In this document: positions 30,438 to 39,565 of the stretch, one piece after another | Numbering within the stretch: the first letter of the stretch is position 1 | Layout: each line of letters starts with the position of its first letter | Assembly (NCBI GenBank): GCA_031262705.1 | Contig: JAISHD010000039.1 | Location: 1-39,565 of the forward strand | Origin: Methanocalculaceae archaeon | GTDB lineage: Archaea; Halobacteriota; Methanomicrobia; Methanomicrobiales; Methanocorpusculaceae | Direction of reading: 5' to 3' | Length of the DNA: 39,565 bases | Program-made: the position numbers and the translations under genes | Notes under the pieces: generated by a model | What the model saw: the letters and a program-made list of their open reading frames with translations, nothing else | What the model was told of the DNA's origin: nothing | Databases searched by the model: none

Positions 30438-30494
30438 AAATAGATGTCATCAGCCTGCGAAAGGCGGTTATGCGGCAGACCTCATTGCCGGTTA
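30438..30494 (-). ncRNA. Fluoride riboswitch (crcB motif)-like aptamer
   Basis: Minus strand CGGCAATGAGGTCTGCCGCATAACCGCCTTTCGCAGGCTGATGACATCTATTTT aligns by eye to the recalled Thermotoga aptamer GGGCGATGAGGCCCGCCCAAACTGCCCTGAAAAGGGCTGATGGCCTCTACTG; located ~90 nt upstream of crcB. Confidence 0.85.
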
Positions 30495-30587
30495 TATATT
30501 CTCTTCTTATCTATTTATGAAAATGGTTCCCTGTGAATTGAGGTTCATCACCTCATTTTTATATTTGATTGACACATAAACCACGTA

Positions 30588-31196
30588 ATGAAAAAGAAAG
30601 TGCTGGCGTTGTTCGGGAGCAATATCCTTGGGGGAAACACCGACAGACTCCTGACACAGGCTGTCAAAGGAGTTGAGGATGCCGGTTGTACGGTTGATCG
30701 GATCAATGTGGCTCACCTGCATGCCGGACCCTGCAACCAGACGTACTCCTGTATGATTGAAACGACCTGTGCAATCGAAGATGATATGCAGAATGCCTAC
30801 CGCAAGATCAAACAGGCTGACGGCATCATCATCGCAACCCCAGTGATGACTTACGGCATTCCCGGCGCATTGAAGTCGTTTATGGATCGCTGTCAGCCGT
30901 TCTACATGGCGAAGTACTATCGCAAACAGCCGTTCATTACGCCGGAACATGCGAAGATCCGACGGACATTGTTTCTGTGCATCGGGGGAATGAACGCACC
31001 CGATGTGTTTACCGGACCGATTCTGACCGCGAAGGCGTTCTGTGCGATTGTGGACGCAAAGTACGCGGACGAACTGCTGCAAAACGATATGGATACCATC
31101 ATCAATCTTGAGAATAAACCGGAAATTCTTGCTGCGGCATACGAAAAAGGAAAAGCACTTGGTGAGCGGATTGTAAAAATGCGGGACGGGGAGTGA
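30588..31196 (+). CDS. Flavodoxin/NADPH-dependent FMN reductase family protein
   Basis: LFGSNILGGNTDRLL, ADGIIIATPVMTYGIPGALKSFMDR. Confidence 0.9.
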   Translation: MKKKVLALFGSNILGGNTDRLLTQAVKGVEDAGCTVDRINVAHLHAGPCNQTYSCMIETTCAIEDDMQNAYRKIKQADGIIIATPVMTYGIPGALKSFMDRCQPFYMAKYYRKQPFITPEHAKIRRTLFLCIGGMNAPDVFTGPILTAKAFCAIVDAKYADELLQNDMDTIINLENKPEILAAAYEKGKALGERIVKMRDGE

Positions 31197-31303
31197 TTCC
31201 CCTTATATTTCCATCCTGGGGGGACTTGTACGGATCGTAACGTTCACTGTTTTTTCTGCGGTTGATGAGAGCCAACTCTTCCCACCAAGAACGGGTTCGT
31301 GCT

Positions 31304-32083
31304 CTACATATTATCTGTGGTCAACGTCTCGCGCATCCGGCAGTCATACACACGAAGCGCATGCAGCATGTCCACATACCGGAACTCCGGCCACGTCGGA
31401 GTACAAAAGCAGACCGCCGCCTCATTACCGTTTGCCATCCAGGGTAAAAAGTTTGAAGTCCGCCGGTCGTTCGCCGTCCGGATGATCAGATCCACCGGCG
31501 GCATTGAGATACCCTGATACATATTCTCCGTCACCAGCTCAGGGGTGATCTCGTCAGCGGAGATTGAACCTGACCGGACTGCTGCGACAATTTTTTTCGC
31601 GGTTGCAACGATCTCGTTGCGGCCTCCGTAGGCGAGGGCAATGTGTACAAAATAGTGTGAATAGTTTTTTGTTGCCGTCTCGGCATCCTGAATCGTTTTC
31701 TTCAGCTCCTCATCCAGAAGCGATCGATCGCCGATCACCGAGACATTGATCTCGTGCCGGGACACCCGTTCCTCGGTCAGGAGAGCTGAGAACTTTTCCA
31801 TAAACAGCTGGTGAAGCTCCTCCTTCTCCTTCTCGGGACGGTGGAAGTTCTCGGTCGAAAACGCAAAAAACGTCACATGGCGAATGCCAAGTTCTCCCAT
31901 CCAGTCAAGCACCCGTTCCGTTGTGTCGGCTCCGAATCTGTGTCCGTATCCCGTATCCTTCCCATGGGCTTTGGCATACCGCCGGTTTCCGTCCTGAATA
32001 ATTGCCACATGGTTCGGGATGTGGGTGAGACTTTGTCTGAGTCTCTTCGCATACACATTCTCTGCAGCCGACCGGATGCTCAC
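31304..32083 (-). CDS. uppS: Isoprenyl (undecaprenyl) diphosphate synthase
   Basis: NHVAIIQDGNRRYAKAHG, FFAFSTENFHRP, IIRTANDRRTSNFLPW. Confidence 0.95.
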   Translation of the reverse strand: MSIRSAAENVYAKRLRQSLTHIPNHVAIIQDGNRRYAKAHGKDTGYGHRFGADTTERVLDWMGELGIRHVTFFAFSTENFHRPEKEKEELHQLFMEKFSALLTEERVSRHEINVSVIGDRSLLDEELKKTIQDAETATKNYSHYFVHIALAYGGRNEIVATAKKIVAAVRSGSISADEITPELVTENMYQGISMPPVDLIIRTANDRRTSNFLPWMANGNEAAVCFCTPTWPEFRYVDMLHALRVYDCRMRETLTTDNM

Positions 32084-33096
32084 TGCGGGATCACCTCAAC
32101 GATCATGCCATCGTTTGGATACCGCTCGATGATCTTTCGTTCTCCGCCGAACTTGCGGGGAACTTTGCGCATCTGCTGCCAGTCGAACTCGATCGTTCCG
32201 TCCGGCATCTCCTCATAGTAGCTGCCGGCCTTCAGACAGGAAAGGATCATCTCCAGATCATTGCCCGGGTCCATCGATCCGTACATCACCGTTCCGTCAT
32301 CGGTGATCATGTCAAACGGTCTGGCAGAATTTCTCGCAATACGCTTCAGCCGTTCGCGGAGCTGCACCGAGTCCTTGAAGGTCGAGGTGCAGTAATGCAC
32401 CTTCGGGTGACCGTTGATCTCGCAGGCCCATTTCGTCGATCCTTTGATCGCATTGCAGAGCGGATTCTCCGGCTCAAGTTTTCGCTCCCGCATTGCATCC
32501 GCACAGGAGTCTCCCCACTCCAGCTGGTTGATGTTGAAGAAGTCGAGTCTGTCAAGCAGCGGAAAGAAGTGCCGCAGGCCCGGAAGCGACGGCACTTCAA
32601 TACCCACATCAAATCCCATCCTTTTTGCGTTCGCGATCGATTCGGGAAACTTCGAGTCCATGATAGTGCTCCATTCCTCGTGCGGGGGGTGCATCCGAAT
32701 CTCGTCAACGCACGGAGCAAGCGCTGCCAGTTCCTCTTCGGTCGGGGCATGTCCGGTGTAGAGATGAATGTGGTGTTCGGGGCCGAAGTGGTTCTTCAGG
32801 TACGTGCAGAACTCAACCACCCGGTCGAGTTCGAGCAGCGGCTCGCCGCCGGTAACACCCGTTCCGAGAGCGTCCATGACCTCCGCTTCGGGGATTGCCT
32901 CTTCGGGTGTTGTGATCTTCTCGTCATTGGCGAAGATCACATCCACATTTTTCCGCTCTTCGGACAGCGGACAGTACCAGCAGTCGCGGTCGCACCGTCC
33001 GGTGATGAAGAGGACGAGCTTTGCTCCCTGATAACAGATCCTGCATCCGTCGCTGAGATTTTTCGGGAGTTTATCCTTTGCCTTCGCCATGTTCAT
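32080..33096 (-). CDS. Radical SAM protein
   Basis: CDRDCWYCPLSE (CxxxCxxC) and GVTGGEPLLE; overlaps uppS and lysS. Confidence 0.9.
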   Translation of the reverse strand: MNMAKAKDKLPKNLSDGCRICYQGAKLVLFITGRCDRDCWYCPLSEERKNVDVIFANDEKITTPEEAIPEAEVMDALGTGVTGGEPLLELDRVVEFCTYLKNHFGPEHHIHLYTGHAPTEEELAALAPCVDEIRMHPPHEEWSTIMDSKFPESIANAKRMGFDVGIEVPSLPGLRHFFPLLDRLDFFNINQLEWGDSCADAMRERKLEPENPLCNAIKGSTKWACEINGHPKVHYCTSTFKDSVQLRERLKRIARNSARPFDMITDDGTVMYGSMDPGNDLEMILSCLKAGSYYEEMPDGTIEFDWQQMRKVPRKFGGERKIIERYPNDGMIVEVIPQ

Positions 33097-34598
33097 GCAG
33101 TCATTTCGTTCAGCCGTGCGAGCGTTGCCTCACGACCGATGGCTTCCAGGAACCAGCCGAGACGCGGGCCGCGGTCGGCTCCGAGGAAGGCACGGTACAC
33201 TGCTGTGAACAGCTCCTTTCCGGTGATGCCTGCGCCGGCTGCGGCGTCATAGACGGCATTGTGCAGGACATCCGCCTTCCACTCGCCTGCGGCGACTGCG
33301 GCGGCGTAGGCGGCAACCGCCGCCTTGACGTTTGCAGGCTCTGCTGCAGCTACTTCCGGCAGACTTGGCTGGATTGCAAACTTCACGTCATCCGGGGCAT
33401 AGCGGTCGAGCCACATCTTTGCCCGGTTTGCCTGATCCGTTACGGCATCCTTGTCCACGATCTCGTAACCGCTGCGTTTGAGGATGTCAAAGATGCCGTC
33501 ATCGGTCTGGGCGATTTGTACGACCGTGACCATGTGGCGGAACGGAATCGTGGTCTGCGGAGACGCGATGACCGAAAGTTCGTACTCGCGAGACTCGCCG
33601 GACATTGCGGCACGATCGTACTCGTCGATCAATCGGAGCAGGCCCATACCCGGATCAAACGCAATGGTCTTGTCCGGTTTTGTCTTGGCGATCAGATAGC
33701 GGAGCACTTCGGGCGGGACAATGTCGAGCATGTCGCGAATGGTTAAGACAACGCCTTTGGAGGAGTGCATCTCGCCGCGACCCTTGAGACTGATCCATTC
33801 GTACGTTACCGGTATCGGTGCTTCATAGCCGTAGATATCTTTGGTGATGTACCTGCCGGTATCGTAGGATCCTCCGGGTGAGGCATGATCTTTGCCGAAC
33901 GGTTCAATGGTGACGCCGTACGCAGACCACCGCATCGGCCAGTCCACACGCCAGACGAGTTTTCCTTCACCCTTGGCGTAGTCGGAGACTCCCTCGTGTC
34001 CGCAGGAGCACCGGTAGGTTACAGTGTGTTTCTCGGGATCATGGGAGAGGATTGCTGCCCGCGAGATGATACCGCATTCTCCGCAGATCGGGTAGTACGG
34101 TGTCCATCCCTCTTCGAGTTTGCGCCCGGAGACTCTTTCAAGAATCTCTTTGATCTCTTCCGCATGTTCCAGGGCTGCCTTGATCTGTTCGGTGAACATG
34201 CCGGAGCGGTAGGCTTCACTTGTCCGGATAATGCGGGGATGAATGTCAAGCTCCCCAATTGCGGAGAGGAAGGTATCCAGAAAGTGTTCGGCGTAACTTT
34301 TGTGCTTACCGCAGGGACAGGGGATGTCTGAAACCGGCCAGCCGATATATTTCTGGTATGATTCGGGGAGGAACGGATAGACTTTGCGGAGGGGATCGAA
34401 GTCGTCTGCGACATAGACGAGTTCTGCGTCAACACCGCGGCTCTTCAGTGCCTTATAGATCATGTCGCCGGTCATGACTTCACGCATGTTTCCAAGGTGA
34501 ATCGGTCCGGACGGGGTGATTCCTGTGGCGATGAGCTGGTGTCTGTCGGCCGGAACGCGTGAGGCTTTGGCGTCGGCCCAGTGAATTTTTTCGTTCAC
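33093..34598 (-). CDS. lysS: Class I lysyl-tRNA synthetase
   Basis: GITPSGPIHLGNMREVM, MHSSKGVVLTIRDML. Confidence 0.95.
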   Translation of the reverse strand: MNEKIHWADAKASRVPADRHQLIATGITPSGPIHLGNMREVMTGDMIYKALKSRGVDAELVYVADDFDPLRKVYPFLPESYQKYIGWPVSDIPCPCGKHKSYAEHFLDTFLSAIGELDIHPRIIRTSEAYRSGMFTEQIKAALEHAEEIKEILERVSGRKLEEGWTPYYPICGECGIISRAAILSHDPEKHTVTYRCSCGHEGVSDYAKGEGKLVWRVDWPMRWSAYGVTIEPFGKDHASPGGSYDTGRYITKDIYGYEAPIPVTYEWISLKGRGEMHSSKGVVLTIRDMLDIVPPEVLRYLIAKTKPDKTIAFDPGMGLLRLIDEYDRAAMSGESREYELSVIASPQTTIPFRHMVTVVQIAQTDDGIFDILKRSGYEIVDKDAVTDQANRAKMWLDRYAPDDVKFAIQPSLPEVAAAEPANVKAAVAAYAAAVAAGEWKADVLHNAVYDAAAGAGITGKELFTAVYRAFLGADRGPRLGWFLEAIGREATLARLNEMTA

Positions 34599-34837
34599 GC
34601 TTTTGTACTCCTCTAGATGTATAATTACTATGGTGTGTTTTCAATTGAGATATATCTCTTGCTTGTCCGCCTCCGAACACCGGTATCTTTACGCGAAACT
34701 CGCAGAATACTCATCACTACTCTGCGCTGTATGTTCTCTTATTCAGCAGGAGCGAAAAACTGATCCGGTATCACAAAGGACCTGCGGTAAAAGAAAAAAC
34801 TTCTCAGACTCGAAGATGTTCTTCAGTAAAAAAAGAA

Positions 34838-35950
34838 TTATTCCAAAATAGTGTACAGCGTATCGCGGCGGGCAAGTTTTCTGCCCATGTCATCGCAGAG
34901 GTACTGCATATCTTTTGGATTGAAGAAGTCTGCGTCCTCTCCGGCACCTGCGGTCCGCGACAGCGAGTCCACAAACATTGTTCCGCCGACATCATTTCCT
35001 CCGGACAGCAGACCAAGCTGCGTCATTTTCTGGCCGATCTTCGACCACGGCACCTGAATGTTTTTCATATTGTCCAGAAACAGACGGGACACCGCCGTCA
35101 GAAGAATATCCTCGCGGCCTGTTGATCCGTAGGTAACCTTCCCGTCCTTTTCGAGCGGTGTATTGTGATGCAGAAACGCGAGCGGCACAAGTTCCGTGAA
35201 CACCTGCGTCTCATCCTGTACGTTGCGAAGGATCGACAGATGGTGGGCACGCTCCTCGGGCGTTTCTACTGACCCGTACATAATCGTCGAGGTCGCTTTG
35301 AACCCAACCTCGTGCGCCTCGCGGATGATCCGCAGCCACTCCTCGGTTGGGATCTTCTTCTCGCAGATAACTTTCCGGACAGAGTCCACCAAAATTTCCG
35401 CAGCAGTTCCCTGTACTGATCCAAGCCCTGCCTCCTTTAACCGGATCAATGTCTCCTTCGTTGTAAGACCGCTTCTGTGTGCCGCAAATGCAATCTCATC
35501 CGGACTGCACCCGTGCACATGAACGCCGGGAATTTCCTCGCAAAGTGTCTGGATCATCTTCTCATAGTTTTCAATCGTGAATCCGGGATGAACGCCCGCC
35601 AGATAACAGACCTCGGTGACCTCTTTCTTTGACGCATCGCGTGCATGTTCGCGGAACTCCTCGTCCGTAAAGCAGAACGCATCCGGATCGGTCGGCTTTC
35701 GTCCGAATGCACATAGACCGCAGCGGTTCTTGCAGATGTTGGTCATGTGCAGATTCATGTTCCGGACATAAGTGACGGTGTCTCCCACGACCTCTTCGCG
35801 GCGTTCATCGGCTGCCGCCGCAACTTTCCAGATAGCACGGCCGGTCAGCCGGAACAGGGCTGCTGCCTCCGTCTCGCTCATGCGTGATCCGGCCGCCGCA
35901 TCATCAAGGATTCTGCACAGATCTGCGTGATTCAGTCTCGGGGTAGTCAT
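34838..35950 (-). CDS. cofH: FO synthase subunit CofH (F420 biosynthesis)
   Basis: MTNICKNRCGLCAFGRKP radical SAM motif; CYLAGVHPGFTIENYEKM; HGCSPDEI. Confidence 0.92.
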   Translation of the reverse strand: MTTPRLNHADLCRILDDAAAGSRMSETEAAALFRLTGRAIWKVAAAADERREEVVGDTVTYVRNMNLHMTNICKNRCGLCAFGRKPTDPDAFCFTDEEFREHARDASKKEVTEVCYLAGVHPGFTIENYEKMIQTLCEEIPGVHVHGCSPDEIAFAAHRSGLTTKETLIRLKEAGLGSVQGTAAEILVDSVRKVICEKKIPTEEWLRIIREAHEVGFKATSTIMYGSVETPEERAHHLSILRNVQDETQVFTELVPLAFLHHNTPLEKDGKVTYGSTGREDILLTAVSRLFLDNMKNIQVPWSKIGQKMTQLGLLSGGNDVGGTMFVDSLSRTAGAGEDADFFNPKDMQYLCDDMGRKLARRDTLYTILE

Positions 35951-36654
35951 TTTCGTCCACCTTTTTTCTGAGGCTTCTTGGTTGCTTCTCTATCTTTTTC
36001 TTTCTTGCGGCTGTAGAGTTCCCAGACAATCAGAAGAACGACGACAACTACGGCAACCTCCCAGATGTGGAGCGGCAGGTAGCCGACCAGAGGAATTGCG
36101 AACAGCGCTTTTCCGACGATCCACTCCTCTTTTACCGGCTGCATCACGCCGATGTGGGAAAAGGTACTGCCCTGATCAATTGTCGGATTGTGATCACCTT
36201 TGGTAATGTATCCGGCGTGAGTCAGGTTCACCGTAAGAGCTGTTGACTCATTGATCTCCATGAGTGCACGGTGAATGATTGGTGTCACCTTTGCATTGCC
36301 GTTCGGCTGGTAGATGATCACATCCCCGTAGCCGTTGAAGGATTTCACTCCGGCCGCTTCCGCCTCTGCTGAGGTCATGAGAGGACCGAACCGATTCTCC
36401 TCCACCACAAAGATCAGATCACCGACGTTCATATTCGGCACCATGCTTCCCGACTCGACCGCAACGATCGCCGGCCAGGTCCCCGACACGCCGAACAGCA
36501 CGCCGCCGATCATCGCAACAATGATGATGACCGAGAGAATATCACGGATAAGACTGATCTTCGGATCATTCGATTTCAGTTTGCTGAGAAGGGAGGACTT
36601 TTGCACATCGTCCGGGTCTGCGTTACTTCCTGCTTTATTGGTCACCTTTGACAT
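35947..36654 (-). CDS. Signal peptidase I (archaeal/S26B type)
   Basis: VESGSMVPNMNVGDLIFV, VTPIIHRAL, TKGDHNPTID; start trimmed to MSKVTNK. Confidence 0.9.
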   Translation of the reverse strand: MSKVTNKAGSNADPDDVQKSSLLSKLKSNDPKISLIRDILSVIIIVAMIGGVLFGVSGTWPAIVAVESGSMVPNMNVGDLIFVVEENRFGPLMTSAEAEAAGVKSFNGYGDVIIYQPNGNAKVTPIIHRALMEINESTALTVNLTHAGYITKGDHNPTIDQGSTFSHIGVMQPVKEEWIVGKALFAIPLVGYLPLHIWEVAVVVVVLLIVWELYSRKKEKDREATKKPQKKGGRK

Positions 36655-36682
36655 ACTGCTGTATCTAACTAAGTCATCACCG

Positions 36683-37132
36683 TTATAGAAGTTTCCCGTC
36701 GCACCCCATTGTCTCCCGCGGTGTATCAATTCCTTCCGAGTAAGGCTTTATGTCCAGAACCGGTGTGTTGTCCAGCGCCTCAAGTCCTCTCACACGGAGT
36801 GTGCCGCCTGTTATCTCCACCAGCTTTACCAGCGTCAGGGATATCGGGTTCGGTCGTGCGGGAGATCGTGTGGAAAACACACCGCGAAGAGGTCCGTCCT
36901 CTGTTCCCTGTCTGCGGGTTTTCAGAACACTCCGGTCGGATCGATCGAACCAACAGAGGACGAAGAGATCATCCCCGGTTTTCAATCCGTCCAGCCCTTC
37001 CTGATACTCCGGGGATATCTCAATACTACTGATTTCATCGGTGCGGCGTCCCTGACAGGGAGCATCTCCTCGTTCTTTGAACGGAGAGCGGACGATCCCG
37101 ATTGCGCGGCAGTTCATGGGGTCTTCGGTCAT
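36683..37132 (-). CDS. trmO: tRNA (N6-threonylcarbamoyladenosine(37)-N6)-methyltransferase TrmO
   Basis: IGIVRSPFKERGDAPCQG, GVFSTRSPARPNPISLTLVKL, LDIKPYSEG. Confidence 0.92.
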   Translation of the reverse strand: MTEDPMNCRAIGIVRSPFKERGDAPCQGRRTDEISSIEISPEYQEGLDGLKTGDDLFVLCWFDRSDRSVLKTRRQGTEDGPLRGVFSTRSPARPNPISLTLVKLVEITGGTLRVRGLEALDNTPVLDIKPYSEGIDTPRETMGCDGKLL

Positions 37133-37231
37133 ATGGATCTTCTTTCGATTGTGAAAGAGATCAATCTTGCTGCCTCTTCCATGCTAACTGAACCATTATA
37201 GCTCTCTGTAACCAACCGGATAACCACAACA

Positions 37232-37729
37232 ATGGCAGAACTCACGATCAAAAAACGCCACGCGATAAAAAAGAGTCAGCTTTCCTCTCTCATGAAAAAG
37301 CTGGGTGAGAGTATCGGCGGGGATGCCGCTCTCTACGATGCCCCGATGATTGAAATTGCCGAGACCGCCTCCAAGTTCAACATCTACATCATCGACAAAA
37401 AACCGCTCATCATGGAACGGGACACCTGGGCGTTCCCGACACTCCGGGGCGCGGTCCTCCGTCCCTTCTCCGGCCGCCGGATCGTTGTCGATATGGGAGC
37501 GGTTCCTTACATGATTAACGGCGCAGATGTTATGCGGCCCGGAATTGTTTCCGTAACCGATGATGTGGTTGCGGGAAGTCCTGCTCTTGTTGTGGATGAA
37601 AGTCATGGCAAGCCGCTTGCCGTCGTTATTCCTCTGTATGATGCTGCGGGAATTATTGCGCTGGAGAAGGGAAAAGCCGCAAAGAATATGCACTACATCG
37701 GCGACGAACTCTGGAATCTTGAACTCTGA
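37232..37729 (+). CDS. PUA domain RNA-binding protein (DUF1947/MCT-1-like)
   Basis: KKSQLSSLMKKLGES; PUA DMGAVPYMINGADVMRPGIVSVTDDV. Confidence 0.88.
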   Translation: MAELTIKKRHAIKKSQLSSLMKKLGESIGGDAALYDAPMIEIAETASKFNIYIIDKKPLIMERDTWAFPTLRGAVLRPFSGRRIVVDMGAVPYMINGADVMRPGIVSVTDDVVAGSPALVVDESHGKPLAVVIPLYDAAGIIALEKGKAAKNMHYIGDELWNLEL

Positions 37730-37780
37730 GCCGGGATCATACCAAAGCATTAAATAAACAACAAATAAACTATTTTTCAT

Positions 37781-38155
37781 ATGGGATTTCTCGACGGAGT
37801 TTTCGGATCAAAGAAGGACACCCTTACTGAAGATGAATACATGAAGCTTGATCTCGCCTCCTATGAAGGCGTTGCAGGCGCCGAGGAACCGGCGGTCATG
37901 TACGTAAAAGTTGCAAGCATTGCCGACATCAAGGACTGTCCGCGTGTCAAGGACGAGGTCTATAATAACAATATTGTCATCGTCGATATCACCAAGCTCA
38001 AGCTTGACAAGATCATGTTTGACCGTGTGATGGGTGATCTGCGGGCCGTCTCCAAGGATGTGAACGGCGACATCATTGGTCTTGGCGACCAGCGATACGT
38101 CATCATCACCCCGACGGGTGTCCGCATCTCCCGCGAGAAGATTGGGGGCATGTAA
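37781..38155 (+). CDS. sepF: Cell division protein SepF
   Basis: MYVKVASIADIKDCPRVKDEVYNNNIVIVDI; GLGDQRYVIITPTGVRI. Confidence 0.9.
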   Translation: MGFLDGVFGSKKDTLTEDEYMKLDLASYEGVAGAEEPAVMYVKVASIADIKDCPRVKDEVYNNNIVIVDITKLKLDKIMFDRVMGDLRAVSKDVNGDIIGLGDQRYVIITPTGVRISREKIGGM

Positions 38156-38160
38156 CCTTA

Positions 38161-38715
38161 ATGCGTCAGGTTGTTCCGGGGCCCTGCCCTGACTGCGGCA
38201 AAGAGATCGATTATATTTACAATACGGAAAATATTCCCTATTTCTCCGATATTCTTCTGCTGAGCGGTATGTGTCCTGACTGCGGATTCCGCCTTACGGA
38301 TACGATGGTCTTAAACGATCACGAGCCGTGCCGCTGGGAAATGAAAGTGGAGACACCCGAGGATCTGGATGCCCGTGTGATTCGCAGCACGCAGGGCGAG
38401 GTTGATATTCCTGAGTTTGGGGTAAATATTCACCCGGGGCCTGCATGCAGCGGGTTTGTATCCAACATCGAAGGTGTGCTGATGCGTGCCGAGGATGCGA
38501 TCCGCCGTGCTCTTCCTTCTTGTGAGGGGGACGAGATTGCCACCGCAAACGAACTGCTGGAGAAAATTGAGGAGGCACGTGCTTCGGAACTTCCCTTTAC
38601 GGTGATCATTTCGGATCCGTCGGGAAACTCCGGAATTGTCTCGCCGAAAGCGGTGAAAACAAAACTTGATGTGGAGCCGCAGCCGGATGGATGTACGATT
38701 CATCCTCTGGCATAA
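38161..38715 (+). CDS. ZPR1-type zinc finger protein
   Basis: CPDCGKEIDYIYNTENIPYFSDILLLSGMCPDCGFR. Confidence 0.9.
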   Translation: MRQVVPGPCPDCGKEIDYIYNTENIPYFSDILLLSGMCPDCGFRLTDTMVLNDHEPCRWEMKVETPEDLDARVIRSTQGEVDIPEFGVNIHPGPACSGFVSNIEGVLMRAEDAIRRALPSCEGDEIATANELLEKIEEARASELPFTVIISDPSGNSGIVSPKAVKTKLDVEPQPDGCTIHPLA

Positions 38716-38730
38716 ACTGTTTTTGAATTT

Positions 38731-39565
38731 ATGGACTCTGTAGCAAAACGGCATGTACTGACGGATGCCGAGGAGACACGGCTGCAAAAATTTCTTGCAA
38801 ACCGCACGTCTGACCCAAGGCTTGACTCCCTGACTCTTTCCTATATCGAAAAAATTTCAGGAAAGGAGTGGAAGGACGAGAGCGTCCTTGAAAAGATCCG
38901 GTTTGCAATCACGGCACAGAAGGATTCCTACTGGAAGGAAGGCGAGCGCCGCGTTGTGCAGTACAAGGGCGGCTATAGTGTGCTCGGCTATATGGCGTAC
39001 CAGATGCCCGGATATGTTGCGGAGTTTTCGGAGTTTTTTATCCGGCTTCTCCGTGAGGGACTGATCCGGGATCATATCCGCATTCTGGATGTGGGTGCGG
39101 GACCCGGAACGGTTGCGGTTGCGGTCGCCCGTGTGCTGGAACTGTGCGACGGGGTCACGGCAGAAATTATTTCGCTGGAACGTTCGGAAGTGTTTCGCGA
39201 AGCGTACCAGACGATCGTGCCGGAGTTTGTAAAAGCCGCAGGCGATCGCGTCGCCGCGCCGCGACCGTTCGCCGCTGATATCACGGAGGCGATGCCGGAC
39301 GGAGAGTTCGATATGATCGTCTGCTCGAATGTGATAAATGAGTTGGCGGTTTATGGTGATGCGAAAGCCTATTTGATGATGCGACTTTCGGAGCATCTTG
39401 TACCGGACGGAAACCTGATTCTGCTTGAGCCTGCGGATCTTTCAAACGCGACAATGCTGCGGGATCTTTCCCGCGATCTGAAGCGCCGCGGTCTTACGCT
39501 GTATGCACCGTGCAATGATATCCGGGGCGTACACTGTACTGTTTCTCCCTGCTGGACGTTTGCGA
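38731..39565 (+). CDS. Rsm22-like SAM-dependent methyltransferase, truncated by window end (not in ORF track)
   Basis: Manual translation has no stop to window end: ILDVGAGPGTVAVAVARVLE, YGDAKAYLMMRLSEHLVPDGNLILLEPAD, CNDIRGVHCTVSPCWTF. Confidence 0.85.
   Translation, partial: MDSVAKRHVLTDAEETRLQKFLANRTSDPRLDSLTLSYIEKISGKEWKDESVLEKIRFAITAQKDSYWKEGERRVVQYKGGYSVLGYMAYQMPGYVAEFSEFFIRLLREGLIRDHIRILDVGAGPGTVAVAVARVLELCDGVTAEIISLERSEVFREAYQTIVPEFVKAAGDRVAAPRPFAADITEAMPDGEFDMIVCSNVINELAVYGDAKAYLMMRLSEHLVPDGNLILLEPADLSNATMLRDLSRDLKRRGLTLYAPCNDIRGVHCTVSPCWTFA

Noticed and set aside
31197-31303. tRNA-like fragment (GGGTTCGTGC) between convergent genes
   Set aside because: No cloverleaf could be formed by eye.
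32395-33252. 285-aa plus-strand ORF
   Set aside because: Antisense to the radical SAM gene and lysS 3' end.

Overview
This window is a chromosomal segment from a methanogenic archaeon. The protein set (Ftr, DUF1890/DUF1894, CofH, class I LysRS, PGF-type surface proteins, ECF biotin transporter) looks like Methanomicrobiales, probably near Methanocorpusculum, inferred from recall only. I support about 45 genes and one tRNA. The most interesting items are: (1) a fluoride-riboswitch-like (crcB motif) RNA upstream of a crcB-DUF190 operon, with an adjacent hairpin touching the crcB Shine-Dalgarno; (2) a contiguous ~7.7 kb biotin block (pycA-pycB, a four-gene ECF transporter with BioY and two ATPases, bioB, HTH-BirA) with a BirA-operator-like inverted repeat between divergent bioY and bioB; (3) a truncated UppS-like protein lacking the catalytic DGNR motif, with a complete UppS about 4 kb away, suggesting a two-subunit cis-prenyltransferase; (4) a fic gene with a tandem 72-bp repeat on its promoter side and clustered GTTACC/GGTAAC palindromes at its 3' end; (5) a 32-nt homopolymer directly after secD; (6) five frameshifted genes, four of which are restored by adding one G/C to a short G/C homopolymer, which suggests sequencing error or recurrent homopolymer contraction. 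All calls come from reading sequence and recognising families; no searches or folding were run.
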